This document shows, piece by piece, positions 19,312 to 27,483 of a stretch of 64,000 bases of DNA (the first letter of the stretch is position 1; each line of letters begins with the position of its first letter). A program made the position numbers and the translations under genes. A model generated the notes under the pieces. It saw nothing but the letters and a program-made list of their open reading frames with translations, was not told the origin of the DNA and made no database searches. Source of the DNA: Streptomyces camelliae (GTDB lineage: Bacteria; Actinomycetota; Actinomycetes; Streptomycetales; Streptomycetaceae); the NCBI RefSeq assembly GCF_027625935.1, contig NZ_CP115300.1, positions 3,100,001 to 3,164,000 on the forward strand, given 5' to 3'.

Positions 19312-20026
19312 CGCGCACGATGGCGTCCCACCAGGTGGTGTAGCGGATCAAGCAAGTGGAACGCCCAGGTCGCGGCCCTGATCGCCTTTGCCTGACAGCC
19401 TGTTGGGGCTCACGCCGCCGCGACCGGCGACAACTGCTGGGCACCTCATGGCGGGACGTGCCTGTCGGACCCAGGGCCGGAGTCGACGGGTCATGATCGG
19501 CCACACCACGACCGGCACGACCGGGGACGTGGCCCTTGGCTGACCAGGCGTTTCACGGTCGCTGACCTCCGGCGGTGGCAGCCGAGCGGGCGAGCGGGGT
19601 CGAACTGGGGGCCCCTGCGACGGCAGGACGGCAAAGTGCGTGACGCAGGTATTCAGTGCTCACAGAGCGTCGCAACTCCATGATCACAGAACCTGTGCCT
19701 GTCACGTCTGCGGGCGAGCCTGCATGCCGCCTGCTGCGCGAACCTCTTAACTGAGCAGATCATCGTGCCGACGCGCCTGGTCAATGTCCGTGGCCGAGGT
19801 GCAGCCTCGACCGCCCCGGCACCTGGGCGGGATTGTCACTGAAGAGCTTCACCGGTGAGCCCCGTGGCCGTATCCCGCCGGCCCTGGTGACGGCGCCCTG
19901 AGAGTCGAGCAGGCACCGTGGGGCGCCACTTGACAAAGCTAATCCCCTTAGCCACGCTCTACCCCATCGGCTAATCTCTATAGCTTAAAAGCTATTGTCA
20001 TTCACCCAACCGTGGAGGAGGCTTCC
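19256..20026. other. Gene-free 770-bp region inside the element
   Basis: No supported coding frame. It contains the right terminal repeat of the IS256 element (to 19311), then at 19319-19346 another sequence resembling the left terminal repeat (gcgtcc plus aggtggtgta), suggesting a remnant end of a related IS. The last 100 bp turn A/T-rich and hold the promoter/operator region of the hydrolase gene. The middle (19350-19920) has no feature I recognise and may be decayed coding sequence. Confidence 0.55.
19930..19995 (+). promoter_or_regulatory. Candidate promoter and TetR operator upstream of the hydrolase-TetR operon
   Basis: A TTGACA hexamer at 19930-19935 is followed by two dyads: gctaa-5-ttagc (19938-19952) and atagctt-2-aagctat (19980-19995). 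Both are A/T-rich in a GC-rich genome. The operon's second gene encodes a TetR-family regulator, whose operators are normally such palindromes close to the start. The -10 hexamer is not clear. Confidence 0.5.
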
Positions 20027-20863
20027 GTGACAACACGCGCGACGCCCGAAGGCACGTCCCGCACGCGCTACCTGACACGTCCCGGCGGACGGATCGCCTA
20101 TGACGTCACCGGGACAGGGCCGCTGGTGATCTGCGCGCCGGGGATGGGCGACGTGCGCTTCGTCTACCGCCGCCTCGTGCCGAGGCTGGTCGAGGCGGGC
20201 TACCGGGTGGCCACCATGGACCTGCGCGGCCACGGCGAGAGCGACGCGACCTTCGATGCATACGACGACCCGGCCACCGGCGAGGACCTCCTGGCCCTGA
20301 CCGGACAGCTGGACGGCCCCGCCGTTGTGGTGGGCAACTCGATGAGCGCAGCAGCCGCCGCGTGGGCCGCGGCCGAGGACCCCGGCGCGATCGCCGGCCT
20401 GGTGCTCATCGGCCCGTTCGTACGCGATGTCCCGATCGGATGGGCCGCCCTGCTGGCGCTGCGGATCGGCCTGCGCCGGCCCTGGGGCCCGTCGGTCTGG
20501 ACCAGCTACTACGCCAGGCTCTACCCGGGCCTGAAGCCCGCCGACCTGGCCGACCACCAGGCCCACATCCGCGCCGCCCTGGCCCGTCCCGGCGCGTGGC
20601 GCGCCTTCTTGGCCACCACGCACACCACCCACACCGCGGTCGAGGCCCGCCTTGCGCAGGTACAGGCGCCCACCTTGGTCGTCATGGGGGAGGCCGACCC
20701 AGACTTTCCCGACCCGGCCGCCGAGGCCCGCCTCGTCGCCGGCCGGCTGAACGGCCGGACGCTCCTGGTCCCGGGCGCGGGACACTACCCGCAGGCCCAA
20801 CACCCCGACCTGGTCGCTCCCGAGATCGCCCGCTTCCTCGGCGAGGTGCTGCCCCGTGCCTAG
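20027..20863 (+). CDS. Alpha/beta hydrolase
   Basis: A 278-residue soluble alpha/beta-hydrolase-fold protein. GMGDVRFVYRRLVP forms the oxyanion region, MDLRGHGESDA follows, and the nucleophile elbow reads VVGNSMSAAAA (Ser in GNSMS, a variant of GxSxG). The late acid and histidine are likely in MGEADPDF and PGAGHYPQ. The GTG at 20027 is chosen because GGAGG lies 8 bases upstream; a GTG at 20012 sits on the ribosome site itself. It overlaps the TetR gene by 8 bp. The substrate is unknown; hydrolase plus TetR cassettes often handle xenobiotic esters or lactones, which is inference. Confidence 0.88.
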   Translation: MTTRATPEGTSRTRYLTRPGGRIAYDVTGTGPLVICAPGMGDVRFVYRRLVPRLVEAGYRVATMDLRGHGESDATFDAYDDPATGEDLLALTGQLDGPAVVVGNSMSAAAAAWAAAEDPGAIAGLVLIGPFVRDVPIGWAALLALRIGLRRPWGPSVWTSYYARLYPGLKPADLADHQAHIRAALARPGAWRAFLATTHTTHTAVEARLAQVQAPTLVVMGEADPDFPDPAAEARLVAGRLNGRTLLVPGAGHYPQAQHPDLVAPEIARFLGEVLPRA

Positions 20864-21419
20864 GCCCGGCCTCAATCTGGAGATCGTGGTGGCCGAAGCC
20901 GCCCGACTCGCCGACGAGGTCGGCCTGGACCACCTGACCCTGACCGCCCTTGCCCAACGTTTCGGCGTGGCGACACCGAGCCTCTACAAGCACGTGGGGG
21001 GCCTCGACGACCTGCAACGCCACATCGCCACGCGCGCCGTACGCGAGCTCGGCGACGCGATGGCCGCCGCCTCCGTCGGCCGGGCCCGAAGCGACGCGCT
21101 GCGCGCCATGGCCGATGCCTACCGCGACTACGCCCGCGCCCACCCTGGCCGCTACGCCGCCACTCTGCACGCCCCCGGCGCCGCCGACACCGAGCACATC
21201 ACGGCCAGCGACGCCCTGCTGCGCACCGTCTTCGCCGTACTCCACGGCTATGACCTCGGCGACGACGACCTGGTCGACGCCACCCGGGCCATCCGGGCCA
21301 TGCTGCATGGCTTCGTCGCACTAGAGGCGGCGGGCGGCTTCGGGATGCCCCAGGACATCGAACGCTCCTACGCCCGCCTCATCGACACCCTCGACACCGT
21401 CTTCACCGCCTGGGCCTGA
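20856..21419 (+). CDS. TetR/AcrR-family transcriptional regulator
   Basis: 187 residues. The N-terminal helix-turn-helix is LTLTALAQRFGVATPSLYKH (about residues 26-45), followed by GGLDDLQRHIATRAV. The C-terminal ligand domain resembles the WHG-type TetR C-terminal family (LRAMADAYRDYARAHPGRY). It starts at GTG 20856 inside the end of the hydrolase gene, so it is translationally coupled and probably represses its own operon through the dyads at 19938-19995. Confidence 0.92.
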   Translation: MPRPGLNLEIVVAEAARLADEVGLDHLTLTALAQRFGVATPSLYKHVGGLDDLQRHIATRAVRELGDAMAAASVGRARSDALRAMADAYRDYARAHPGRYAATLHAPGAADTEHITASDALLRTVFAVLHGYDLGDDDLVDATRAIRAMLHGFVALEAAGGFGMPQDIERSYARLIDTLDTVFTAWA

Positions 21420-21453
21420 GCGCCCGTCCCCTCCCACGCCACCGGAGCCCGCA

Positions 21454-22158
21454 GTGACACACCCGCCCTCCTCGCGCCTGCCCGCCCTGGCCTTCGGCCT
21501 CGCCGGCGCACTCTTCGTCCTGTATCCCGCGATCAGGCCGTTCTCCGACGAGAAGTCCCTGCAGGGAGCCGCGGCGTTCGCGTCGTCCTCATGGATCCTC
21601 GCGCACACCCTCGCCATCGCGGCGTTCGTACTGCTGGTCGTCGGAATGCTCGGCCTGTACCAGCACCTGCGCGACGCCTCCGCCGGAAGCAGCGCCCTGC
21701 GAGCACTCGTACTCAGCTGGATCGGCGTCGGGCTGACCCTGCCCTACTACGGGGCCGAGGCCTTCGGCCTGCACGCCATCGGCCAGGAGGCCCTGCGGCG
21801 CCGGGACCCCAGCCTCGTCCCGCTCTCGGACTCGGTCCGCTTCGGAACCGGCATCGGACTCATCATGGCCGGGCTGATACTCCTCGCCGTGGGCGCCGTC
21901 CTCTTCGCCACCGCACTGTGGAGATCGGAAACGTTCCCCAGATGGAGCGGGCTTCCCCTCGCCGTCGGATTCGCCCTCTACATCCCACAGTTCGCTACGC
22001 CCCAGCCCGTACGGATCGCACACGGCCTGCTGGTGGCGATCGCCTGCCTGCTCCTGGCCTGGGGCTTGTTGAGACAGCGGTCATGGAAAAGCGAGTCGGC
22101 CATGCGGCGGTCGGCCGCACACCGCCTCGTACGCCTGGGGCGCAGGGCGAACGCCTGA
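21454..22158 (+). CDS. Predicted six-helix membrane protein
   Basis: 234 residues with about six hydrophobic segments: ALAFGLAGALFVLYPAI, ILAHTLAIAAFVLLVVGML, ALVLSWIGVGLTLPYY, GIGLIMAGLILLAVGAVLFA, GLPLAVGFALYIPQF and GLLVAIACLLLAWGLL, with a basic C-terminal tail. It follows the TetR gene by 34 bp in the same direction and is likely the third gene of that operon. I recognise no catalytic motif or named family; DUF4386-like integral membrane proteins are similar in layout. Confidence 0.75.
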   Translation: MTHPPSSRLPALAFGLAGALFVLYPAIRPFSDEKSLQGAAAFASSSWILAHTLAIAAFVLLVVGMLGLYQHLRDASAGSSALRALVLSWIGVGLTLPYYGAEAFGLHAIGQEALRRRDPSLVPLSDSVRFGTGIGLIMAGLILLAVGAVLFATALWRSETFPRWSGLPLAVGFALYIPQFATPQPVRIAHGLLVAIACLLLAWGLLRQRSWKSESAMRRSAAHRLVRLGRRANA

Positions 22159-22355
22159 GCCAGTCGCCGAAGAGGCACGCACACGCGGTGGCCCTGGACG
22201 ACCTCGCCCATCGCGCGCCTGCCGACCCAGTGGCGGCGCAGTGCCGAGATCGTGCCGGCGTTCGCGTGTTGTGCTGTACACCAACAACGGGGCAGGGCTG
22301 CGGGATGGTCGCCTGGGGCTGATGCGGAGGCAAGCATGGCTCCCGGTGATCATGA

Positions 22356-23615
22356 GGTGTTGAGTCCCTGATCACCACGACGGAGGACCGTGCCTGCCCG
22401 CTCGTCCTCGCCCATCCCGGGCCCTCTGGGCCAACTCACCGACGCCGCACCGGCCGCACCTGATGACCTCCCCGGCCTGCTGACCTGCCTGGCTCAGGTG
22501 CCCGATCCACGGCGGGACCAGGGCCGGCGACACCCACTCTCTTTCGTCCTGGCCCTGGCCGCGTGCGCGGTCCTGGCCGGAGCGAAGTCCTTGGCCGCGA
22601 TCGCGGAGTGGGCCGCCGACGCCCCGCCCCACGTCCTGGCCCGGCTCGGTGGCCCATGCCGGGAGCCGGACCGCGGCCCCGTCGCCCCGGCCGAGGCCAC
22701 CGTGCGTCGTATCCTCCAGCGCATCGACGGCGACGCCCTGGATATGGCCGTCGGAAGTTGGCTCGCCGGGCGCGAACGCGCCGACGGCCAGGAGCACAAC
22801 GACAGCGACCGGCCCCTGCCCTCCCTCGCCGTGGACGGCAAGACCGTGCGCGGTGCCCGCCGCACCGACGGCACCCAGGTCCACCTGCTCGCCGCGATGA
22901 CGGAAACCGGCCTGGTCACCGCCCAGCGCGAGGTGGACGGCAAGACCAACGAGATCACCGTCTTCCAGCCCCTGCTTGCCCCGCTCGACCTGCACGGCAC
23001 GGTGGTCACCTTCGACGCCCTCCACTCGCAGACCGCCCACGCGCGCTTCCTCGTCAAGGACAAGCACGCCCACTACATCGCGCTGATCAAGGGCAACCGG
23101 CCCACCCTGCACCGGTGGCTGAAGGCCCTGCCATGGCGGGAGGTGCCACTCCTGGACAAGACGCGGGCCATCGCACACGGCCGCGACGAAATCCGCCGGA
23201 TCAAGGCCGCCGCCGTCACCGGGATCGCGTTCCCATACGCGGTGCAGGCCGTCCAGATCGTGCGCCGCCGACGGATCATCACCACCGGCAAGGTCACCCT
23301 GGAATGCGTCTACGGGGTGACCGACCTGACCGCGGAGCAGGCCGACGCAACCGAGATCGCCCGCCGCGTACGCGATCACTGGGGCATCGAGAACAAGATC
23401 CACCATGTCAGGGACACCACGTACGCCGAGGACGCCTCACGCGTACGCACCGGCACCGCTCCACGTGCCATGGCATCCCTGCGCAACCTGGCCATCGGCG
23501 CTCTCCGACTCGCCGACCAGACGAACATCGCCGCTGGACTCCGCCATCACACCCGCGACGCCAACCGTCCACTGATCACCCTCGGCATCACGTGATCAAT
23601 CAGGACAGGTCACCT
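22356..23615 (+). mobile_element. ISAs1-family insertion sequence (approximate ends)
   Basis: A transposase gene with short flanks. The candidate terminal repeat is aggtgttgagtcc (22356-22368) against the reverse complement of 23603-23615 (aggtgacctgtcc), 9 of 13 matching. No target duplication was found, so the ends are tentative. Confidence 0.6.
22390..23595 (+). CDS. ISAs1-family transposase
   Basis: 401 residues, full length, with an N-terminal DDE_Tnp_1-associated domain ([20 protein letters not shown]). Catalytic acids are in [13 protein letters not shown] (first D), [10 protein letters not shown] (second D) and [19 protein letters not shown] (E). GTG at 22390 follows GGAGGA. The gene is intact. 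It occupies the right part of the tRNA-Arg element and may have displaced or deleted the integrase region. Confidence 0.92.
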   Translation: MPARSSSPIPGPLGQLTDAAPAAPDDLPGLLTCLAQVPDPRRDQGRRHPLSFVLALAACAVLAGAKSLAAIAEWAADAPPHVLARLGGPCREPDRGPVAPAEATVRRILQRIDGDALDMAVGSWLAGRERADGQEHNDSDRPLPSLAVDGKTVRGARRTDGTQVHLLAAMTETGLVTAQREVDGKTNEITVFQPLLAPLDLHGTVVTFDALHSQTAHARFLVKDKHAHYIALIKGNRPTLHRWLKALPWREVPLLDKTRAIAHGRDEIRRIKAAAVTGIAFPYAVQAVQIVRRRRIITTGKVTLECVYGVTDLTAEQADATEIARRVRDHWGIENKIHHVRDTTYAEDASRVRTGTAPRAMASLRNLAIGALRLADQTNIAAGLRHHTRDANRPLITLGIT

Positions 23616-23773
23616 GAACGACGCGGCCCTGCTCACGAGGGCGCGCCGTGGCCCACTGTGAACCCGCTCCCTGCCTGATACGCACTATCTGCGATACAGG
23701 AGAACACCGCACGCCTCCCGCGATCAAGGAACCTGCTGCTCAGAGCCCATTTGCAAGCTGAACTCTGATTGTG

Positions 23774-23815
23774 CTCCGGAGCCGTGTGCGCAGGTTCGAA
23801 TCCTGCCGGGGGCAC
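23774..23815 (+). other. attR: duplicated 3' half of tRNA-Arg
   Basis: 42 bp identical to 17670-17711. It lacks the 5' half of the tRNA, so it is not a tRNA gene, and marks the right boundary of the element. Confidence 0.88.
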
Positions 23816-23832
23816 CCAGCATGAGGTGCCCA

Positions 23833-23872
23833 AAGACCCCGTCACCAGCGGAAACGCTGAGGCCGGGGTCTT
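23833..23872 (+). terminator. Displaced tRNA-Arg terminator beyond attR
   Basis: Nested hairpin: outer arms aagaccccg (23833-23841) and cggggtctt (23864-23872), inner stem agcg-gaaa-cgct with a GNRA-type loop. It lies 18 bp past attR, where the terminator of the uninterrupted tRNA gene would be, and could also serve the convergent Ku gene. The remainder of the gene-free stretch 23596-23992 holds the right end of the ISAs1 element, the 16-bp repeat at 23683-23698 and attR. Confidence 0.75.
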
Positions 23873-23992
23873 CGCGTGTGTGCAGGCAGGTGCCTGGCCT
23901 GATCACACGACCCGCAGGTGATCTCTGTTGGCCGTGGTTGCCCGTGGCTGTCATTGACCACGCGGAAAGCCGACGGCGCCCCGCGCTCCCCC

Positions 23993-24985
23993 TCAAGCCG
24001 TCCGCTTGCGCGCCGCAGCCTTCTTCGTCGCCGTCTTCTTCTCCCCAGCCTTGGCCACCGACTTGGCCGTCTTGGCCGCCGTCTTCTTCGCTGTCGTCTT
24101 CTTCGCCGCCGTCGTCTTCTTGGCGGCAGCCGTCTTCTTCGTCGCCGCCGTCTTCCTCGGCAGCCGTCTCACCTCGGCCTCGCCGCCGGGGGGCACCTCG
24201 CCGCGGGACTCCTTCGCCGCCCGGACGCTGTTCTCCAGGGCCGCCATCAGGTCCAGGACCTTGCCTCCCGGGGCCGGGGCCGGGGCCTCGGGCGGGGCCT
24301 CGCCGGCGGCCTTCGCGGCGATGACCTCCTCCACCGCCTCCCGGTACTCGTCGTGCAGGTCCGCCAGGTCCACCTCGCCGAGGGTGTCCATCAGGGCGTC
24401 CGCGAGGTCCAGTTCCTTGTCGCGGATGGTGACGTCGACCTCCGGGGCCACCCCCTGCGGCGCGCGGACCTCGTCCGGCCAGAGCAGGCCGTGCATGGCG
24501 ATGGCGTCGTCGACCACGCGCAGCATGCCGAGGCGTTCGCGGCCGCGCAGGGCGTACTTCGCGATGGCCACCTTGTTGCTGCGCTTCAGGGCCTCCCGGA
24601 GCAGGGTGTACGGCTTCGCCGCCGGGGCTCCGCTCGCCGCCAGGTAGTACGCCGCGTCCATCTGGAGCGGGTCGATGCGGTCGGCCGGTACGAAGGCGAC
24701 GATCTCGATCGTGCGGGCGGTGGGGATGGGCAGGTGGGAGAGGTCCTCGTCGGTGATCGGGATGATCGTGCCGTCCGCGTCCTCGTACCCCTTGCCGATC
24801 TCCTCGCCGCCGACCTCCCGGTCCTCCAGTTCGCAGAACTTGCGGTAGCGGATGCGGCCGCCGTCCTCGGTGTGGATCTGGCGGAAGGAGATCGCGTGGC
24901 TCTCCGTGGCGTTCACCAGCTTGATCGGGATGCTGACGAGACCGAAGGAGATCGCGCCGTTCCATATCGACCGCACGTGCCGCAC
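23993..24985 (-). CDS. ku: DNA end-binding protein Ku
   Basis: Bacterial Ku homodimer that binds double-strand ends in non-homologous end joining. The core runs RSIWNGAISFGLVSIPIKLV through the beta-barrel to about residue 260. The C-terminal 60 residues are a Lys/Ala/Thr-rich histone-like tail (TAAKKTTAKKTAAK), common in one of the Ku paralogues of Streptomyces and likely to add DNA binding. GTG at 24985 is used, with GGGGAAGG just upstream; a GTG at 24976 is also possible. It diverges from the LigD-type polymerase gene 57 bp away. Confidence 0.94.
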   Translation of the reverse strand: MRHVRSIWNGAISFGLVSIPIKLVNATESHAISFRQIHTEDGGRIRYRKFCELEDREVGGEEIGKGYEDADGTIIPITDEDLSHLPIPTARTIEIVAFVPADRIDPLQMDAAYYLAASGAPAAKPYTLLREALKRSNKVAIAKYALRGRERLGMLRVVDDAIAMHGLLWPDEVRAPQGVAPEVDVTIRDKELDLADALMDTLGEVDLADLHDEYREAVEEVIAAKAAGEAPPEAPAPAPGGKVLDLMAALENSVRAAKESRGEVPPGGEAEVRRLPRKTAATKKTAAAKKTTAAKKTTAKKTAAKTAKSVAKAGEKKTATKKAAARKRTA

Positions 24986-25042
24986 CCACCCTTCCCCTGC
25001 CAATTACACCGGTTTCAACCGTTTCTCTGGGATTGTCATCCT

Positions 25043-25924
25043 ATGACGCCTATCACGGAGGTGGAGGGGCGGCGGGTCGCGCTCAGCAACCTGGAGAAGG
25101 TGCTGTATCCGCAGACCGGCTTCACCAAGGCGGAGCTGGTGCACTACTACGTGACCGGCGCCGGCGTGCTGCTGCCGCATCTGCGGGACCGGGCCGTGTC
25201 CTTCCTGCGTTATCCCGACGGCCCCGAAGGGCAGCTGTTCTTCGCCAAGAACGTGCCGCCGGGTACGCCCGAGTGGGTCACCACCGCCGAGGTCCCGCGG
25301 TCGGAGGGGCCGGCCCGGATGGTCGTCGTACAGGATCTGGCCAGTCTCGTCTGGGCTGCCAATCTCGTCACCGAGTTCCATACGCATCAGTGGCGGGTGC
25401 AGGACCCCGAGCGGGCCGACCGGCTGGTCTTCGACCTCGACCCCGGACCGCCCGCGACCGTCGTCCAGTGCTGTGAGGTGGCCCTGTGGCTGCGGGAGCG
25501 GCTCGCGGCGGACGGGATCGAGGCGTATCCGAAGACGGCCGGGTCGAAGGGGCTGCATCTGCTGGCGGCCGTGCGCGGCGCGTCCCCCGAGCGGACCAGC
25601 GAGTACGCCAAGGCGCTCGCCGTGGAGGCCGAGCGGGCGCTGCCCCGGCTCGTCGTGCACCGGATGACGAAGAGCCTGCGGCCGGGGAAGGTGTTCGTGG
25701 ACTGGAGCCAGAACGCCGCGCGCAAGACCACGGCCACGCCCTACACGCTGCGCGCCCGCCCGTACCCCTACGTGTCCGCCCCGGTCACCTGGGAGGAGGT
25801 CGCGGACTGCCGCAGCGCCGGGCAGCTGGAGTTCCAGGCCGGTGACATGGCTCCCCGCCTCCAGCATCACGGGGACCTGATGGCGCCCCTGCTGGACCCG
25901 GAGACGGCCGCGCCCCTCCCCTGA
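25043..25924 (+). CDS. LigD-type NHEJ polymerase/primase domain protein
   Basis: A stand-alone PolDom of archaeo-eukaryotic primase type, 293 residues, that fills or extends broken ends with a preference for ribonucleotides. Motifs: NLEKVLYPQTGFTKAELV at the N-terminus, the metal-binding acids in LVFDLDPG, and TAGSKGLHLLAAV with the third acid near KVFVDWSQN. No ligase or nuclease domain follows; in Streptomyces these are often on separate genes. ATG at 25043 begins MTPITEVEGRRVALSN. The shared promoter region with ku suggests joint expression. Confidence 0.92.
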   Translation: MTPITEVEGRRVALSNLEKVLYPQTGFTKAELVHYYVTGAGVLLPHLRDRAVSFLRYPDGPEGQLFFAKNVPPGTPEWVTTAEVPRSEGPARMVVVQDLASLVWAANLVTEFHTHQWRVQDPERADRLVFDLDPGPPATVVQCCEVALWLRERLAADGIEAYPKTAGSKGLHLLAAVRGASPERTSEYAKALAVEAERALPRLVVHRMTKSLRPGKVFVDWSQNAARKTTATPYTLRARPYPYVSAPVTWEEVADCRSAGQLEFQAGDMAPRLQHHGDLMAPLLDPETAAPLP

Positions 25925-25942
25925 CCCGGTCCGGTCCCCCTC

Positions 25943-26746
25943 CTACACCCTCCCCCACGTGTTCCGGTCCCGCGCCATCCCGTGCAGGGCCTCCACGTCC
26001 GCCGGCTTCAGCACCCCGCCGAGCCGGGCCAGGTCCGCCAGCTCGGCGTCCTGGAGGATCCGTACCGCGCGCGGCCGGCCCGTGACGGTCACCTCGGCGG
26101 GGCCCGCCAGGGCCAGGACCGGGCGGACCTCGGCGGTCAGGGCGTAGGAGGCGCGGTCGGCGTCCGCGCGCAGCCGGCGCAGGAGGGGCTCGGGCTCGCG
26201 GCGGCCCACGGTGACCATGGGGTCGGCGACCAGGACGCGGCTCTTGCGGGCGTACAGGGCGTGGACGGCGAACAGGCCGCCGGGGCCGAGCAGCAGGTGG
26301 TGGATGCGGTCGCCGCCGGGCAGCGCTATGGAGTGCAGGGTGTGCCAGCCGGCGCCCTCCAGGGCGTCCAGGGCCTGGCCGACGGTCTGCTCGGCGGCCA
26401 GGGCGCGGCGGCGCGGGTCGGGGCGCAGCCGGTGGGCATGTCCGGGGTCGCGGTCGAGGGCGACGAGCAGGGCCTCGCCGGGGCGGTTGGGCGCCAGGTC
26501 GTCGTCCGGGTGCAGGGTCAGCCGGGCCAGTTCGGCGGGGGTCGGTACCGGGGGCGGGCCCACGGTCACCGGGCCGGTCAGGAAGGGTTTCAGGGCCTGG
26601 AGTACGTCGTCCCTGCTGTCCTCGCCGAGCAGGTTCACCCGGCCCGTCTCCCGGTCGTACCAGGCGACGTTGCTGCCGTCCGGGCGGCAGACGTACAGCC
26701 GTTCCCGGCCGTGCCGATAGGCCGGCACCACGCGCAGTGCGTTCAT
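25943..26746 (-). CDS. NERD (nuclease-related) domain protein
   Basis: 267 residues. The central part (about 125-190) has the NERD core GWHTLHSIALPGGDRIHHLLLGPGGLFAVHA within which IDHLLLGP-type residues are seen as IHHLLLGPGGLF, followed by YARKSRVLV. The N-terminal 40 residues (RERLYVCRPDGSNVAWYDRE) are a small beta domain seen in Streptomyces NERD proteins. It converges with the LigD-type gene, leaving 18 bp. NERD proteins are suspected nucleases, but no activity can be asserted here. Confidence 0.78.
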   Translation of the reverse strand: MNALRVVPAYRHGRERLYVCRPDGSNVAWYDRETGRVNLLGEDSRDDVLQALKPFLTGPVTVGPPPVPTPAELARLTLHPDDDLAPNRPGEALLVALDRDPGHAHRLRPDPRRRALAAEQTVGQALDALEGAGWHTLHSIALPGGDRIHHLLLGPGGLFAVHALYARKSRVLVADPMVTVGRREPEPLLRRLRADADRASYALTAEVRPVLALAGPAEVTVTGRPRAVRILQDAELADLARLGGVLKPADVEALHGMARDRNTWGRV

Positions 26747-26846
26747 GCGCCATCACCCCTCGACCATGGGAACAGGCGGGGTGCTCCCGGGGCAAGAGCG
26801 GTTACCTTGGAGAACGGCCCTGCGAGGGGGAGTTGGGGAGGCGCCG

Positions 26847-27356
26847 TTGCGGATCCGCGGAAGGCAGCCCGACGTACCGCCTCCGGAGCGTCCGTGGAGC
26901 GAGATCGTGCCGGGCCTGTGGATGGGCGGGCATGAGTTCCGGGGCCGTTCCGGGCGGGTGGAGCCGGTCGTCGTGCACGACGAGTTCGATGTGGTGCAGA
27001 CACTGCTGCGACTGCCGGGTTACGGGCCCGATCCGGGCGTCGAGCACCACGTGTGGCCCATCCCGGACGGTCCGCTGGACGGGACCCAGCTCGCCGGGGT
27101 GATGCGGCTGGCCCGTGCGGTGAACGAGGCGCTGGACGCCGGGCGCCGGGTGCTCGTGCGCTGTTACCACGGGTACAACCGGTCCGGCCTGCTCATCGCG
27201 CACGCTCTGGTGCAGCGCGGCCATGCTTCCCCGGACGAGGCGATCCAGCTGATCCGGGCCCGGCGCTCGGCGTGGGCGCTGCACAACGAGCTGTTCGTGG
27301 AGTACCTGCGCGCGGGACTGCCGACCGTCCGACTGCTGGAGGAACTGGCCGAGTAG
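26847..27356 (+). CDS. Dual-specificity-phosphatase-like protein
   Basis: About 169 residues of PTP/DSP fold. The catalytic loop is intact: VRCYHGYNRSGLLIAHAL, with Cys and Arg in C-x5-R followed by Ser. Upstream, the GLWMGG segment and DEFDVVQTLL match the start of DSP folds, and an upstream Asp in WPIPDGPL is the likely general acid. The start is uncertain: TTG at 26847 has GGGGAGG six bases upstream, while longer in-frame starts at 26745 or 26766 overlap the divergent NERD gene. The substrate is unknown. Confidence 0.8.
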   Translation: MRIRGRQPDVPPPERPWSEIVPGLWMGGHEFRGRSGRVEPVVVHDEFDVVQTLLRLPGYGPDPGVEHHVWPIPDGPLDGTQLAGVMRLARAVNEALDAGRRVLVRCYHGYNRSGLLIAHALVQRGHASPDEAIQLIRARRSAWALHNELFVEYLRAGLPTVRLLEELAE

Positions 27357-27483
27357 CCTCTCTCCCAGCGCCGCCTCGGCGGCACAAAAAGGACTTTCCC
27401 AGGAAACTACGAAACTACGACCATTCCGTACTGCGCATAAGGTGTACGGGATCCCGAACAGACCCCGACGCCCCAGGAGCCCC

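Larger units (their letters stand above)
17670..23815. mobile_element. Integrated element at tRNA-Arg(CCG), about 6.1 kb, without a recognisable integrase
   Basis: Bounded by identical 42-bp cores (17670-17711 and 23774-23815), so insertion duplicated the 3' half of tRNA-Arg in the manner of tyrosine-recombinase integration. Contents in order: a strong hairpin, an IS256-family IS, about 0.75 kb of gene-free sequence, an alpha/beta hydrolase, a TetR regulator, a six-helix membrane protein and an ISAs1-family IS. I found no integrase, excisionase, replication or transfer gene, so this is probably a decayed or IS-rearranged integrative element, or a cassette that depends on an integrase in trans. 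Confidence 0.8.

Noticed and set aside
23774..23815. Second tRNA-Arg gene
   Set aside because: Only the 3' half is present (no acceptor 5' strand, D arm or 5' anticodon stem); it is an attachment-site duplication.
23633..23845. 70-residue minus-strand frame containing PPAGFEPAHTAPEH
   Set aside because: This peptide is a well-known artefact of translating antisense tRNA 3' ends with a TTCGAATCC T-loop.
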